Source: DATBGO01 sp963785765
Lineage (GTDB): Bacteria; Actinomycetota; Actinomycetes; Streptosporangiales; Streptosporangiaceae
NCBI GenBank assembly: GCA_963785765.1
Contig: CAWAWM010000008.1
Span: 682,001 to 746,000 of the forward strand
Reading direction: 5' to 3'
Length of the DNA: 64,000 nucleotides
This document shows, in pieces, positions 24,109 through 34,831 of this stretch. Both the position numbers and the translations under genes were made by a program. The notes under the pieces were generated by a model. That model worked only from the letters and a program-made list of their open reading frames with translations. It was not told where the DNA came from and made no database searches. Every line of letters begins with the position of its first letter. The first letter of the stretch is position 1.

Positions 24109-25713
24109 TCAGGGCATCCGCTCGTAGGCCGGGATGGTCAGGAACTCGGCGTAGTCGTCGGCCAGCGCGACCTCTTTGAACAAGGCCACGGCCTGCTCGT
24201 ACCTGACCGCGTCGAAGGCCGTGCCGGACTGCTCGCGGATGGTCGCGAGCTCCTCGCCGATGATCCGCTCGACCAGCTCGGTGGTCACCTGCGGGCCCTC
24301 GGCCAGGGCCACGTCGTTGTGCAGCCACTGCCAGACCTGCGACCGGGAGATCTCCGCGGTGGCTGCGTCCTCCATCAGGTTGAAGATCGCCACGGCGCCG
24401 GTCCCGGCCAGCCAGTTGGCCAGGTACTGCAGGCCCACGCTGATGTTGTTACGCAGCCCGGCCTCGGTGATCTGCCCGGGCGTCTTGTCGATGGCCAGCA
24501 GGTCGGCGGCGCCGACGTGGACGTCATCGCGCAGCTTGGCCAGCTGGTTCGGCGCGCTGCCGAGCACCTCGTCGAATATCTCGCGGCAGACCGGGACCAG
24601 GTCCGGGTGCGCCACCCAGGATCCGTCGAATCCGTCCCTGGACTCCCTGGCCTTGTCGTCGCGGACCTTGGCCAGCGCCTTGGCGTTGACTTCCGGGTCG
24701 CGCCTGCTCGGGATGAACGCGGCCATCCCGCCGATCGCGTGCGCGCCGCGGCCGTGGCAGGTGCTGACCAGGAGCTCGGTGTAGGCGCGCATGAACGGCG
24801 CGGTCATGGTCACCGCGTTCCGCTCCGGCAGCAGGAACTCCCGGCCCCGGGTGCGGAACTTCTTGATGATGCTGAACATGTAGTCCCAGCGGCCCGCGTT
24901 CAGCCCGGCGCTGTGGTCCCTGAGCTCGTAGAGGATCTCCTCCATCTCGAACGCGGCCGGGATCGTCTCGATCAGCACGGTGGCCCTGATCGTGCCGCGC
25001 GGGATCCCGAGCGCGTCCTGGGCCAGGTTGAAGGCGTCGTTCCAGAGCCGCGCCTCCAGGTGGCTCTCCAGCTTGGCCAGGTAGAAGTACGGCCCCTTGC
25101 CCGCCGCCAGCTGGCGGCGGGCGCAGTTGGCGAAATACATGCCGAAGTCGAACAGGCTGCCCGACACCCGCTGGCCGTCGACCAGCAGGTGCTTCTCGTC
25201 CAGGTGCCAGCCGCGCGGCCGGACCACGATGGTGGCGAGCTGGTCGGCGGGCAGGAGCTGGTAGGCCTTGCCGTCCTCGCTGGTGTAGTCGATCTTCCGG
25301 TCCAGCGCGTCGGCCAGGTTGAGCTGGCCGGTGACCATGTTGTCCCACAGCGGCGTGTTGGCGTCCTCGAAATCGGCCAGCCACACCTTGGCGCCCGAAT
25401 TGAGCGCATTGATCGTCATCTTCTTGTCGGTCGGCCCGGTGATCTCGACCCGCCGGTCGACCAGGCCGGGAGCGGGCGCGCTGACCCGCCAGGAATCGTC
25501 TTCCCTGATCGCCCGGGTATCGGCGAGGAAGTCCAGCATCGCGCCGGCCGAAAGCTCATCCTGGCGCCTGGCCCGGGCCGCGAGCAGCTCGGCGCGCCGC
25601 GGGCCGAGCTCGCGCTGCAGCGCGGCGACCAGGCCGAGTGCCTCCGGGGTGAGGATCTCGTCGTACCGGTCACCGGACTGGCCGGTAACCTCCACGCCCT
25701 CAGTTTCCTTCAC
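24109..25713 (-). CDS. aceB: Malate synthase A
   Basis: 534 aa; condenses glyoxylate with acetyl-CoA to malate. Core motifs: VWLADFEDANTPLWDNMVTG, VVRPRGWHLDEKH, LIETIPAAFEMEEILYELRDH, GRWDYMFSIIKKF, FDGSWVAHPDLV and the C-terminal catalytic region NLMEDAATAEISRSQVWQWL. The size fits the A isoform. GTG start with agaaggagc upstream. Placed directly before glcDEF, it would consume the glyoxylate made from glycolate. No isocitrate lyase gene is in the window. Confidence 0.97.
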   Translation of the reverse strand: MKETEGVEVTGQSGDRYDEILTPEALGLVAALQRELGPRRAELLAARARRQDELSAGAMLDFLADTRAIREDDSWRVSAPAPGLVDRRVEITGPTDKKMTINALNSGAKVWLADFEDANTPLWDNMVTGQLNLADALDRKIDYTSEDGKAYQLLPADQLATIVVRPRGWHLDEKHLLVDGQRVSGSLFDFGMYFANCARRQLAAGKGPYFYLAKLESHLEARLWNDAFNLAQDALGIPRGTIRATVLIETIPAAFEMEEILYELRDHSAGLNAGRWDYMFSIIKKFRTRGREFLLPERNAVTMTAPFMRAYTELLVSTCHGRGAHAIGGMAAFIPSRRDPEVNAKALAKVRDDKARESRDGFDGSWVAHPDLVPVCREIFDEVLGSAPNQLAKLRDDVHVGAADLLAIDKTPGQITEAGLRNNISVGLQYLANWLAGTGAVAIFNLMEDAATAEISRSQVWQWLHNDVALAEGPQVTTELVERIIGEELATIREQSGTAFDAVRYEQAVALFKEVALADDYAEFLTIPAYERMP

Positions 25714-25989
25714 GCTTCCTGCTCCTTCTGGGCGGGTCTTCGTCGGGCCAGCCTCGCGCGGCTAGTCACGACGACGCTAACGGCCTGCTCGCCGCCGGTC
25801 AAAGCTCGGCTGGACACGGTGCTGGCGGGGGTGCGATCAGCTGCCAGGCGGCGGCGGGCACAACGCGGCCCGCCGCGGTGTTAACCAGGTGAAGCATGAC
25901 ACCGTTCCGTGGCACTATCGATTCACCCGCCGGGCGCCCGCCGCGCCGAAAACGCGGGCCACCGCCTGGACACCGACCTTAGGCAGGTA

Positions 25990-27414
25990 ATGACAGCTCT
26001 GCATAACGAACACCCCGCCGATCGCGATCACGAGCGTGACGACGGCCAGCTCGATCTAGCGGACCGGCACGCGCTGCGCCGGGTGGCGGGGCTGTCCACC
26101 GAGCTCCAGGACGTTACCGAGGTCGAATACCGGGCGCTGCGGCTGGAGCGCGTGGTGCTGATGGGCGTCTGGACCGATGGCACGCTAGCCAACGCGGAGA
26201 ACTCGCTGCGCGAGCTGTCCCGGCTGGCTGAGACGGCTGGCTCAGAGGTGCTCGACGGCCTCATCCAGCGCCGGGGCCGGCCGGACGCCGCCACCTACGT
26301 GGGCGCGGGCAAGGCCGCTGAGCTGGCCGAGCTGGTCGCCTCGCACGGCGCCGACACGGTCATCTGCGACGGCGAGCTGACCGCCAGCCAGCTCCGCAGG
26401 CTGGAGGGCATCACGGCGGTCAAGGTCGTCGACCGCACCGCGCTGATCCTGGACATCTTCGCCCAGCACGCCCGGAGCAAGGAGGGCAAGGCTCAGGTGG
26501 AGCTGGCCCAGCTCCAGTACCTGCTGCCGAGGCTGCGCGGCTGGGGCGAGTCGCTGTCCAGGCAGGCTGGCGGTCGGGTCGCTGGCGGCGGCGGGATCGG
26601 CACCCGCGGCCCTGGCGAGACGAAGATCGAGACCGACCGGCGCCGGATCAGGGCCAGGATCTCGAAGCTGCGGCGGGAGATCGCCGAGATGTCCGTGGGC
26701 CGCGAGGTGCAGCGCGGCCAGCGCCGTCGCCGTGACGTCCTCTCGGTGGCCATCGCCGGATACACCAACGCGGGCAAGTCCAGCCTGCTCAACCGGCTGA
26801 CCGGTGCCGATCTGCTGGTGGACGACTCGCTGTTCGCGACGCTCGACCCCGCCGTCCGGCGGGCCCGCACCCCATCAGGCTGGCCGTTCACGCTGACCGA
26901 CACCGTCGGGTTCGTGCGCCACCTGCCCCATCAGCTGGTGGATGCCTTCAGGTCGACGCTCGAGGAGGTGGCCGAAGCCGACCTCATCCTGCACGTGGTG
27001 GACGGTTCGGACGCCGACCCGCGGGCCCAGCTCGCCGCGGTCCGCGACGTGCTCGGCCAGATCGGCGCCGGGGACGTGCCGGAGCTGGTGGTGATCAATA
27101 AGGCGGACGCCGCTGACCAGCTGGACATCGAGGGCCTCCGGCTGGCCGAGCGCGGCGCGGTGGTGGTCTCCGCCCGCACCGGAGCGGGGATCAGCGAGCT
27201 GATGGCCGAGGTCGAGCGGCTGCTGCCCCGGCAGTACCGCCAGGTCAGCGTCATGGTCCCGTATGACCGCGGTGATCTGCTTTCGCGCGCGCATGCTGAG
27301 GGCGAGGTGCTGGGGGTTAGTCACGGGCAGGACGGCACCGAGCTGACCGCGCGCGTCCCGCCCGGCCTAGCCGCCGAGCTGGAGCGGCTGCGTGAGCCGC
27401 AGCCGCTGGGCTGA
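25990..27414 (+). CDS. hflX: GTPase HflX
   Basis: Ribosome-associated GTPase that splits stalled or heat-damaged 70S ribosomes. 474 aa from ATG 25990: N-terminal HflX domain (GRPDAATYVGAGKAAELAEL, KVVDRTALILDIFAQHARS, GGGGIGTRGPGETKIETDRR), then the G domain (GYTNAGKSSLLNRLTG, DTVGFVRHLPHQL, NKAD). aggcagg just upstream supports ATG 25990; an in-frame GTG at 25909 is an alternative. In Streptomyces hflX lies close to dapF; here a minus-strand block separates them. Confidence 0.94.
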   Translation: MTALHNEHPADRDHERDDGQLDLADRHALRRVAGLSTELQDVTEVEYRALRLERVVLMGVWTDGTLANAENSLRELSRLAETAGSEVLDGLIQRRGRPDAATYVGAGKAAELAELVASHGADTVICDGELTASQLRRLEGITAVKVVDRTALILDIFAQHARSKEGKAQVELAQLQYLLPRLRGWGESLSRQAGGRVAGGGGIGTRGPGETKIETDRRRIRARISKLRREIAEMSVGREVQRGQRRRRDVLSVAIAGYTNAGKSSLLNRLTGADLLVDDSLFATLDPAVRRARTPSGWPFTLTDTVGFVRHLPHQLVDAFRSTLEEVAEADLILHVVDGSDADPRAQLAAVRDVLGQIGAGDVPELVVINKADAADQLDIEGLRLAERGAVVVSARTGAGISELMAEVERLLPRQYRQVSVMVPYDRGDLLSRAHAEGEVLGVSHGQDGTELTARVPPGLAAELERLREPQPLG

Positions 27415-27830
27415 CGATACCCGGGCCGCGGCGGCAATCCTTCCCGGGGTCAAATGTGTCAATTGGCGATCCGCGAATTGCGAAATGCCGACCGAAAAGA
27501 TCACCCTGACTGACAGCTGTTCCTGCAATAGCCGGGCTGGCTGACCGTTCAGGCAGTCTAGCGGCGGCGAAGTGCCTTGCTCCGCAGGCCATCGGCGGTC
27601 CTAAACCGCATCAGAACGGCTCTGTACAGGGACCCTCTGGTGCAATAGCGTGACTGGACCGATATGTTGGTGGGCGCATCCGCAGAGTTCCCATCTTGTG
27701 GTGCAGCACGCTAACCGCTTCACTAGGTCTTTGCCGGTGTATTACCATCAGGCACGAGTCGTGGCAGGTGACCGTTCATGGCCGACCGGACTGTTGCCCG
27801 TAGCGCTTCGGCCTGCCCTGGTGCGCTGCG
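27415..27830. other. 416-bp intergenic region between hflX and hutI
   Basis: Lower GC than its surroundings. No tRNA or other RNA gene could be folded by eye. An open frame from GTG 27650 (88 codons) runs into hutI in another frame and has no family features. It may hold the hutI promoter; nothing further is supported. Confidence 0.5.
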
Positions 27831-29042
27831 ATGACGGTCCGGCTGCTGACCAACATCGGCCGCCTCTGGACCGGGTCGGAGGTCTGGAGCAACGCCGCCA
27901 TCGTGGCGAGCGATGACCGCATCGCCTGGGTCGGCCCGGCTGCTGAGCTTCCCGCCAGCATCCCGGGTGTGCTGGAGGACATCGTCGATGTCGACCACGT
28001 GGAGAATCTCAACGGTGCGCTGGTCACGCCCGGCCTGATCGACGCGCACACGCATCCGGTCTACGCGGGCAACCGCTGGGCGGAGCTCGCGATGCGCTCC
28101 AGCGGCTCGTCGGCCAGCGAGATCGCGGCCGCGGGCGGCGGGCTGGCGTCCACCGTGACCGTGACCAGGGGAACGGACCCGTGGACCCTCTGCAACGGGG
28201 TGCGGGAGCGGCTGCGCGGCTGGCTGCTGACCGGCACCACCACGATCGAGGCGAAGACCGGCTATCACCTCACCAGGGACGGCGAGCTCGCGGACGTCCG
28301 GATGCTGCGGTCGCTGCAGGACGAGCCGGGCATGCCGCGCGTACACGTGACGTTCCTGGCCGCGCACGCGGTGCCACCGGAGTACTTCGGCCGCCGCCAC
28401 GACTACGTGGACGCGGTCAGCACCTGGTGCTCGGACGCCGGCCTGGCGGGTGCCGACAGCGTCGATATCTACTGCGATGACGGTCGCTTCACCGACCGGG
28501 AAGCCCGGTGGGTGCTGGCTGCCGGCCGCGCGGCGGGGTTGCTGCCCCGGCTGCACGCCTGCGGTGAGTCGAGCAACGCCGCGGTGCGCCTGGCCGCCGA
28601 GCTTGGCTGTGCGTCAGCCGACTTGCTACACGATGCTGATGACGACGATGTGGCCGCGCTGGCCCAGGCCGGCGTCGCGGCGGTGGTCTGCCCGGCGACC
28701 GCGCTGGAGACGGGCCGGTCTGCGCCGGTACGGTCGCTGCTCGACAAGGGCGTGGCGGTCGCGCTCGGCTCCGACCATTCGCCTGGGGGTAACGGCATTA
28801 CCTCGATGCCGCTGATCATCGCCCTGGCGGTGACGCACTTCGGCATGAGCGTCACCGAAGCGCTGCGTGCGGCCACCCTGGGCGGCGCGCACGCGCTGCG
28901 CGCCCCGGACCGGGGCGCGATGGTGCGCGGCAGGTACGCCGACATCGTGGCCTGGGATGCCGATCACGAGGGCGCCTTCGCCTGGGCCTACGGCCTCAAG
29001 CCGCTCCGGGTCTGGCACGGCGGCGAGCCGGTGCAGGGCTAG
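27831..29042 (+). CDS. hutI: Imidazolonepropionase
   Basis: Third step of histidine breakdown: hydrolyses 4-imidazolone-5-propionate to N-formimino-glutamate. 403 aa amidohydrolase with metal site TPGLIDAHTHPVYAGNRW, TTTIEAKTGYHLT, VTFLAAHAVPPEY, LHACGE and LGSDHSPGG. Other hut genes are not in the window, so it stands alone here. Confidence 0.93.
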   Translation: MTVRLLTNIGRLWTGSEVWSNAAIVASDDRIAWVGPAAELPASIPGVLEDIVDVDHVENLNGALVTPGLIDAHTHPVYAGNRWAELAMRSSGSSASEIAAAGGGLASTVTVTRGTDPWTLCNGVRERLRGWLLTGTTTIEAKTGYHLTRDGELADVRMLRSLQDEPGMPRVHVTFLAAHAVPPEYFGRRHDYVDAVSTWCSDAGLAGADSVDIYCDDGRFTDREARWVLAAGRAAGLLPRLHACGESSNAAVRLAAELGCASADLLHDADDDDVAALAQAGVAAVVCPATALETGRSAPVRSLLDKGVAVALGSDHSPGGNGITSMPLIIALAVTHFGMSVTEALRAATLGGAHALRAPDRGAMVRGRYADIVAWDADHEGAFAWAYGLKPLRVWHGGEPVQG

Positions 29043-29080
29043 GACACCAGACGACACCCGGCCAGGATCGGCGTCCAGCT

Positions 29081-30011
29081 ATGGCCACGGTCGCGGTGGT
29101 CACCGACTCCACCGCCTGCCTGCCGACCGAGCTGGCCGCGCGGTATCACATCCGGACCGTGCCGCTGTCGGTGGTGCTCGGCGATCGGCGCCTGGACGAT
29201 GATCCGGCGGCCCTGCCGGGCGGCATTGAGACGGAACTGGGCCGCGGCGCGGCCGTCCGGACCGCCAGCCCGGCCCCGGAACGGTTCGCGGCCGCTTACG
29301 CCGCCGCGGCGGCTCAGGCCGAGGCGATCGTGTCCGTGCACCTGTCCGCGCGGATGTCAGGAACAGTCGGCGCGGCCAGCCTGGCGGCCGCGGCTGCGGC
29401 CGTGCCTGTTCGGGTCATCGACTCAGGATCACTCGGGATGGGGCTCGGGTTCGCCGTCCTGTCCGCTGCCGAGGTGGCCTGCGCGGGCGGCTCGGCCGAG
29501 CAGGTGGCCGCGGCGGCGGTCGGCCGGGCGGCCCGGCTGAGGTCCTTCTTCACCGTGGCGGCGCCAGACCGGCTGCGGGCCGGGGGCAGGCTCGGCAGTG
29601 GCAGTGGCAGTGGCAATAGCAGTGGGGGGAGCAGGCGCGGGAGCAGGCGCGGGAGCAGGCGCGGGCGGCGGGGGCGGTGGTCGGAGCACAGCCGCCGACG
29701 GCACAGGGCCTGGGCTGACCGCCCGGCCGCTGTTGCACGTTCTGAACGGGCAGATTACCCAGCTGGAGAAGGTCCGTACCCGTTCGGCCGCGATCCGGCG
29801 GCTCATCGAGCTGGCCGTCGAGTCGGCGGCCGGCCAGCCGGTCGATCTCGCCGTCCAGTACCTGGGCCAGCCCGACCGGGCCGTCGCGCTGGCCGGGCAG
29901 CTGGCCGAACTCATCCCTGGCGCGCGCGAGATCTACCAGGCGCGGGCTGATGCGGTGATCGGCTTGCATACGGGCCAGGACATGCTGGGCGTGGTGGTGG
30001 CGCCGTACTAG
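29081..30011 (+). pseudogene. DegV family fatty-acid-binding protein, frameshifted
   Basis: The N-terminal half is in one frame (ATG 29081: VAVVTDSTACLPTELAARY, VHLSARMSGT, VRVIDSGSLGMGLGFAV, RLRAGGRLG). The C-terminal half continues in another frame from ~29630 (LTARPLLHVLNGQITQLEKV ... GVVVAPY, stop 30011). Between them is a low-complexity stretch: ggcagt repeats, a G6 tract at ~29623-29628, and gcgggagcag repeats. Removing one G would give a single ~309-residue protein, the usual DegV size. It is either a broken gene, a phase-variable gene or a sequencing error. DegV proteins bind fatty acids for phosphorylation by FakA-type kinases. Confidence 0.8.
29590..29690 (+). repeat. Simple repeats at the degV frameshift
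   Basis: (ggcagt)n at ~29592-29615, a G6 run, then about three copies of gagcaggcgcgg and a G-rich run. Slippage-prone sequence. Confidence 0.8.
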
Positions 30012-30225
30012 CCCGGCACCCAGCCCGAATCGCGGGGCTGGCACTGAAGCTGAGCGGGCCGATCTGAAGCCGCGGGTAGTTCGGCTAGACGTTCAGGCCG
30101 CCCGGCCGCGCCGCCGCATCCGACCTGGCTGGTGCGGCACAGACATCGTTTTCCATCTCTGCGGGTGCGGCGGCTGGCCCGGCCTAGCCACCCGTGCATC
30201 CGCGGCTTCATGGCAAGCTGCAGGC

Positions 30226-31341
30226 ATGCAGTCAGCTGACGCGGCCCGGCCTGGCGGTTCCGGCCCGGCCCGGGTGCCACCGGTGACACTGATCGTCGGG
30301 GAGGAAGAACTGCTGGTCGAGCGCGCCGTCGAAAGCGTGGTCGGGGCGGCCGGCCTGCGGGCGGCGGCCGATGCGGCTGGCGGCGGGCCAGGTGCCGACG
30401 GGCTGGGTACCAGCGGGCTGGGCATCGGCGGGCTGGGCACCGGCGCGGACGATGCCGGGCAGGCGGCGGCCGCGATCATCGCGGGCGAGATCCACCAGAC
30501 GCGCGCCGCTGACCTGCGGCCCGGTGACCTGTCCAGCCTCACCGCGCCATCCTTGTTCGGCGGTGGCAGCGTGGTGGTCGTCCGGTCGATCCAGGATGCC
30601 GGCAGCCAGGTCGCCGCGGAACTGGTCAGGCAGACGGCCGCCGCGCCCAGCGAGGTGATCCTGGTGCTGACCCATAACGGCGGCAACAAGGGCAAGCCGC
30701 TGCTTGTGAACCTGGTCAAAGAGGGCGCCAGGCGGATCAACACCCCGACGGTGAAGCGGTTCGGCGACCGGCTGGACTTCCTGCGCGCCGAGTTTGGCCG
30801 GGCCGGGCGGTCGGCGGATGAAGCGGGCCTGCGGGCGCTGCTCGACGCGGTTGGGAACGATTTGCGTGAGCTGTCGGCGGCCTGTAGCCAGCTGGCCGCC
30901 GACACCACCGGCGTGATCAGCCAGCCGGTCGTGGCCAGGTATTACCGGGGCCGGGCCGAGGCGACCGGCTTCACGGTCGCCGATCGCGCCGTCGAGGGGA
31001 AGCTCGCCGACGCGCTGGAGCAGCTGCGCTGGGCGCTGGCGACCGGCGTTTCCCCGGTGCTGATCAGCAGTGCGCTCGCGCAGGGCGTCCGGGCGCTCGG
31101 CCGGGTGGGCAGTGCGCCCCGGGGCAAGGGCGCCGAGGCGCTGGCCGCCGAGCTCGGCATGCCGCCCTGGAAGATTGACCGCGTCCGCCAGCAGCTCAGA
31201 GGCTGGGCACCCGACGGCGTGGCCCGGGCACACCGGGCGGTTGTGGTGGCCGACGCGCAGGTGAAGGGGGAGGGCGCCAGCCCGGGCTACGCGCTGGAAC
31301 AGGCGATCCAGACCATCGTGGCCTGCCGCTCGCGGCGCTGA
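30226..31341 (+). CDS. holA: DNA polymerase III delta subunit
   Basis: Opens the beta clamp in the clamp loader. 371 aa: VTLIVGEEELLVERAVESVV, SLTAPSLFGGGSVVVVRSI, then the AAA+-like lid and C-terminal domain (RDLRELSAACSQLAADTTG, LADALEQLRWALATGVSPV, LGMPPWKIDRVRQQLRGW). A 15-bp-based repeat (GLGTSGLGIGGLGTG) sits near residues 60-75. Convergent with rpsT, as in other actinomycetes. Confidence 0.93.
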   Translation: MQSADAARPGGSGPARVPPVTLIVGEEELLVERAVESVVGAAGLRAAADAAGGGPGADGLGTSGLGIGGLGTGADDAGQAAAAIIAGEIHQTRAADLRPGDLSSLTAPSLFGGGSVVVVRSIQDAGSQVAAELVRQTAAAPSEVILVLTHNGGNKGKPLLVNLVKEGARRINTPTVKRFGDRLDFLRAEFGRAGRSADEAGLRALLDAVGNDLRELSAACSQLAADTTGVISQPVVARYYRGRAEATGFTVADRAVEGKLADALEQLRWALATGVSPVLISSALAQGVRALGRVGSAPRGKGAEALAAELGMPPWKIDRVRQQLRGWAPDGVARAHRAVVVADAQVKGEGASPGYALEQAIQTIVACRSRR

Positions 31342-31404
31342 GCTGCCGCTGGCTGCCCTGGCCTGCCGCTGGCGGCGCTGACCGCCCAGGCGGCGAGATC
31401 AGCT

Positions 31405-31575
31405 CTCCGGGCCGGAGCGGAACGTCTGGCCGGAGCCCAGGGCCGGGAGCGCAGGGCCGCCGGGTGCGCAGGGCCGAGCCGGAGCGGAGCCCAGGGCCCG
31501 AGCGGAACGCCGGGGCCGGAACGCCCGGACGGGGCGCAGGGCCTGGCCGGAGCCCAGGGCCGGAGCGGAACGTCG
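31405..31575. repeat. Degenerate repeats between convergent holA and rpsT
   Basis: Multiple ggccggagcggaacg and gcccagggccggagc units of variable length (13-26 bp) fill the gap between the two stop codons. Confidence 0.65.
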
Positions 31576-31587
31576 CTCGGCGGGAAG

Positions 31588-31860
31588 CTAGCCCTGCTTG
31601 GTGAGCTCGTCAGCGCGCTTGGCGATCGCTGACTTGCGGTTGGCGGCCTGGTTCTTGTGGATGACGCCCTTGCTGGCGGCCTTGTCCAGCTTGACAAAGG
31701 CCGCGCGCATCGCGCTGGTCGCCTCGTCGACGTGGCCGGCGTCGGCGGCCTCGCGGAACTGGCGGACCGAGGTCTTCAGCGCCGACTTCACCGACTTGTT
31801 GCGCTGGCGCGCCTTCTCGTTCTGCTTGTTGCGCTTGATCTGGGACTTGATGTTTGCCAC
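31588..31860 (-). CDS. rpsT: 30S ribosomal protein S20
   Basis: 90 aa, MANIKSQIKRNKQNEKARQR at the N terminus and KGVIHKNQAANRKSAIAKRA at the C terminus; binds 16S rRNA during 30S assembly. A full-length standard S20. The upstream divergent region holds ctagagttctag (31873-31884), a small inverted repeat near the likely promoter. Confidence 0.98.
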   Translation of the reverse strand: MANIKSQIKRNKQNEKARQRNKSVKSALKTSVRQFREAADAGHVDEATSAMRAAFVKLDKAASKGVIHKNQAANRKSAIAKRADELTKQG

Positions 31861-32170
31861 GCGAGAGCCTCGCTAGAGTTCTAGTCAGGGTTACTTGCCG
31901 CCGCACCCGGGCCGGGCTGGCTGGAGCGCCCAGCGCCCGCGTGAGGGCACGCGAACAAGCAGCCTATCTGAGCCAGCGGCATCAGCTCAAACGCGGCGCC
32001 TGACGCAGGCCAGCGACCGGCCGGCCCACAGGCCCCGCTGCAGGCCGGCCGCGGGTCAGGCCGCGGGCCTGAGATGGCCCACTCCAGCCCGGCTGGCCTG
32101 GGCACTGGCCCGGGCGTGCAACCATAGACGGCGATCGCGAAGCCGACTTTACGTCCTGGAAATCTGGCGG
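31861..32170. other. Divergent rpsT-lepA intergenic region
   Basis: 310 bp. The frame of lepA is open to 31895, but this part is Arg/Pro-rich and lacks EF4 homology, so it is treated as untranslated. The ctaga/tctag inverted repeat (31873-31884) lies in the rpsT leader. Promoters cannot be assigned firmly. Confidence 0.45.
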
Positions 32171-34018
<1,848 letters not shown>

Positions 34019-34036
34019 CGACAGACGCGCTGTGCC

Positions 34037-34055
34037 CAGGAAACCTGGCTTCCTG
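34037..34055 (+). terminator. Weak hairpin after lepA
   Basis: caggaa (34037-34042) / ttcctg (34050-34055) with a 7-nt loop, 19 nt after the lepA stop. Short stem and no U-run; a weak terminator at best. Confidence 0.25.
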
Positions 34056-34129
34056 ACGGCTGCCGCGCGCAGGCCGGCGGCACGAAAAGGCGTTCGACCT
34101 GGCCGGCCGGGTCGGATACGGTGCGGCTT

Positions 34130-34777
34130 ATGGCCAACGCGCGAGTGCTCTCGGTCAGCACCGGACGGGAGAAAGCCGACCCGGCGATCCGCTCCCAGCT
34201 CGGCCGGACCGCTATCGACAAGCGGCCGGTCCTGGGCAGAGTCTCCGTCTTCACGCTCGGGCTGGACGGCGACGAGCAAGCCGACCAGGAGAGTCACGGC
34301 GGGCCTGACCAAGCGGTCTACGCCTACGCCCGCGAGGACCTGGACTGGTGGGTGGAGCAGCTCGGCCGCGAGCTGCGCGACGGGCTGTTCGGCGAGAACA
34401 TCACCACGGCCGGGCTGGACATTTCCGGCGCGGCCATCGGCGAGACATGGCGGCTGGGCAGCGCGGTCGTGCAGGTCACCAGTGCGCGGATCCCGTGCAT
34501 GACCTTCGCCAGCTGGCTGGGCGAGGAACGCTGGGTGAAGCGGTTCGCCCGGGCCCGGCGGCCCGGCGCCTACCTGCGGGTACTCAGCGAAGGCGAGGTC
34601 GGGCCCGGCGATGACATCGAGCTTCTGGACCGTCCCGCTGTCACGGTCACGGTCGCCGAGTCGATGCTCGCCTTCTACGGCGACGCTGACCTCATGCGGA
34701 AGCTGCTCGACGTGGACGGCCGGAGTACCAAATGGGACGAGATCGGCGCGCAGGTCCTGGGCCGTGCCGCAGTTTGA
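34130..34777 (+). CDS. MOSC domain protein (YiiM-like)
   Basis: 215 aa. VLSVSTGREKADPAIRSQLG, GDEQADQESHGGPDQAVYAY, LFGENITTAGLDISGAAIG and the conserved Cys in SARIPCMTFASWLG are MOSC-domain marks; the C-terminal 3-alpha region also matches YiiM. Such proteins act in molybdenum-cofactor-dependent reduction of N-hydroxylated compounds. ATG 34130 has TACGGT (34117-34122) 7 nt upstream, a leaderless-type start. It is placed between lepA and hemW. Confidence 0.88.
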   Translation: MANARVLSVSTGREKADPAIRSQLGRTAIDKRPVLGRVSVFTLGLDGDEQADQESHGGPDQAVYAYAREDLDWWVEQLGRELRDGLFGENITTAGLDISGAAIGETWRLGSAVVQVTSARIPCMTFASWLGEERWVKRFARARRPGAYLRVLSEGEVGPGDDIELLDRPAVTVTVAESMLAFYGDADLMRKLLDVDGRSTKWDEIGAQVLGRAAV

Positions 34778-34805
34778 TGTGCCGCGGTTTGATGTGCCGC
34801 GGTCT
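34770..34805 (+). repeat. 15-bp direct repeats after the MOSC gene
   Basis: tttgatgtgccgcgg occurs twice in tandem, preceded by the related tail of the MOSC gene; the second copy leads into the hemW upstream region. Confidence 0.7.
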
Positions 34806-34831
34806 GGCCAGCGGATCCAGGCGGGCTGACC

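Noticed and set aside
18041..25713. Genomic island or phage insertion between dapF and hflX
   Set aside because: No integrase, att repeats, tRNA or base-composition change; the genes are metabolic and share the host codon use.
27415..27830. Possible tRNA or small-protein gene in the lower-GC gap before hutI
   Set aside because: No T-loop consensus or cloverleaf could be formed; the 88-codon frame overlaps hutI and has no ribosome site.
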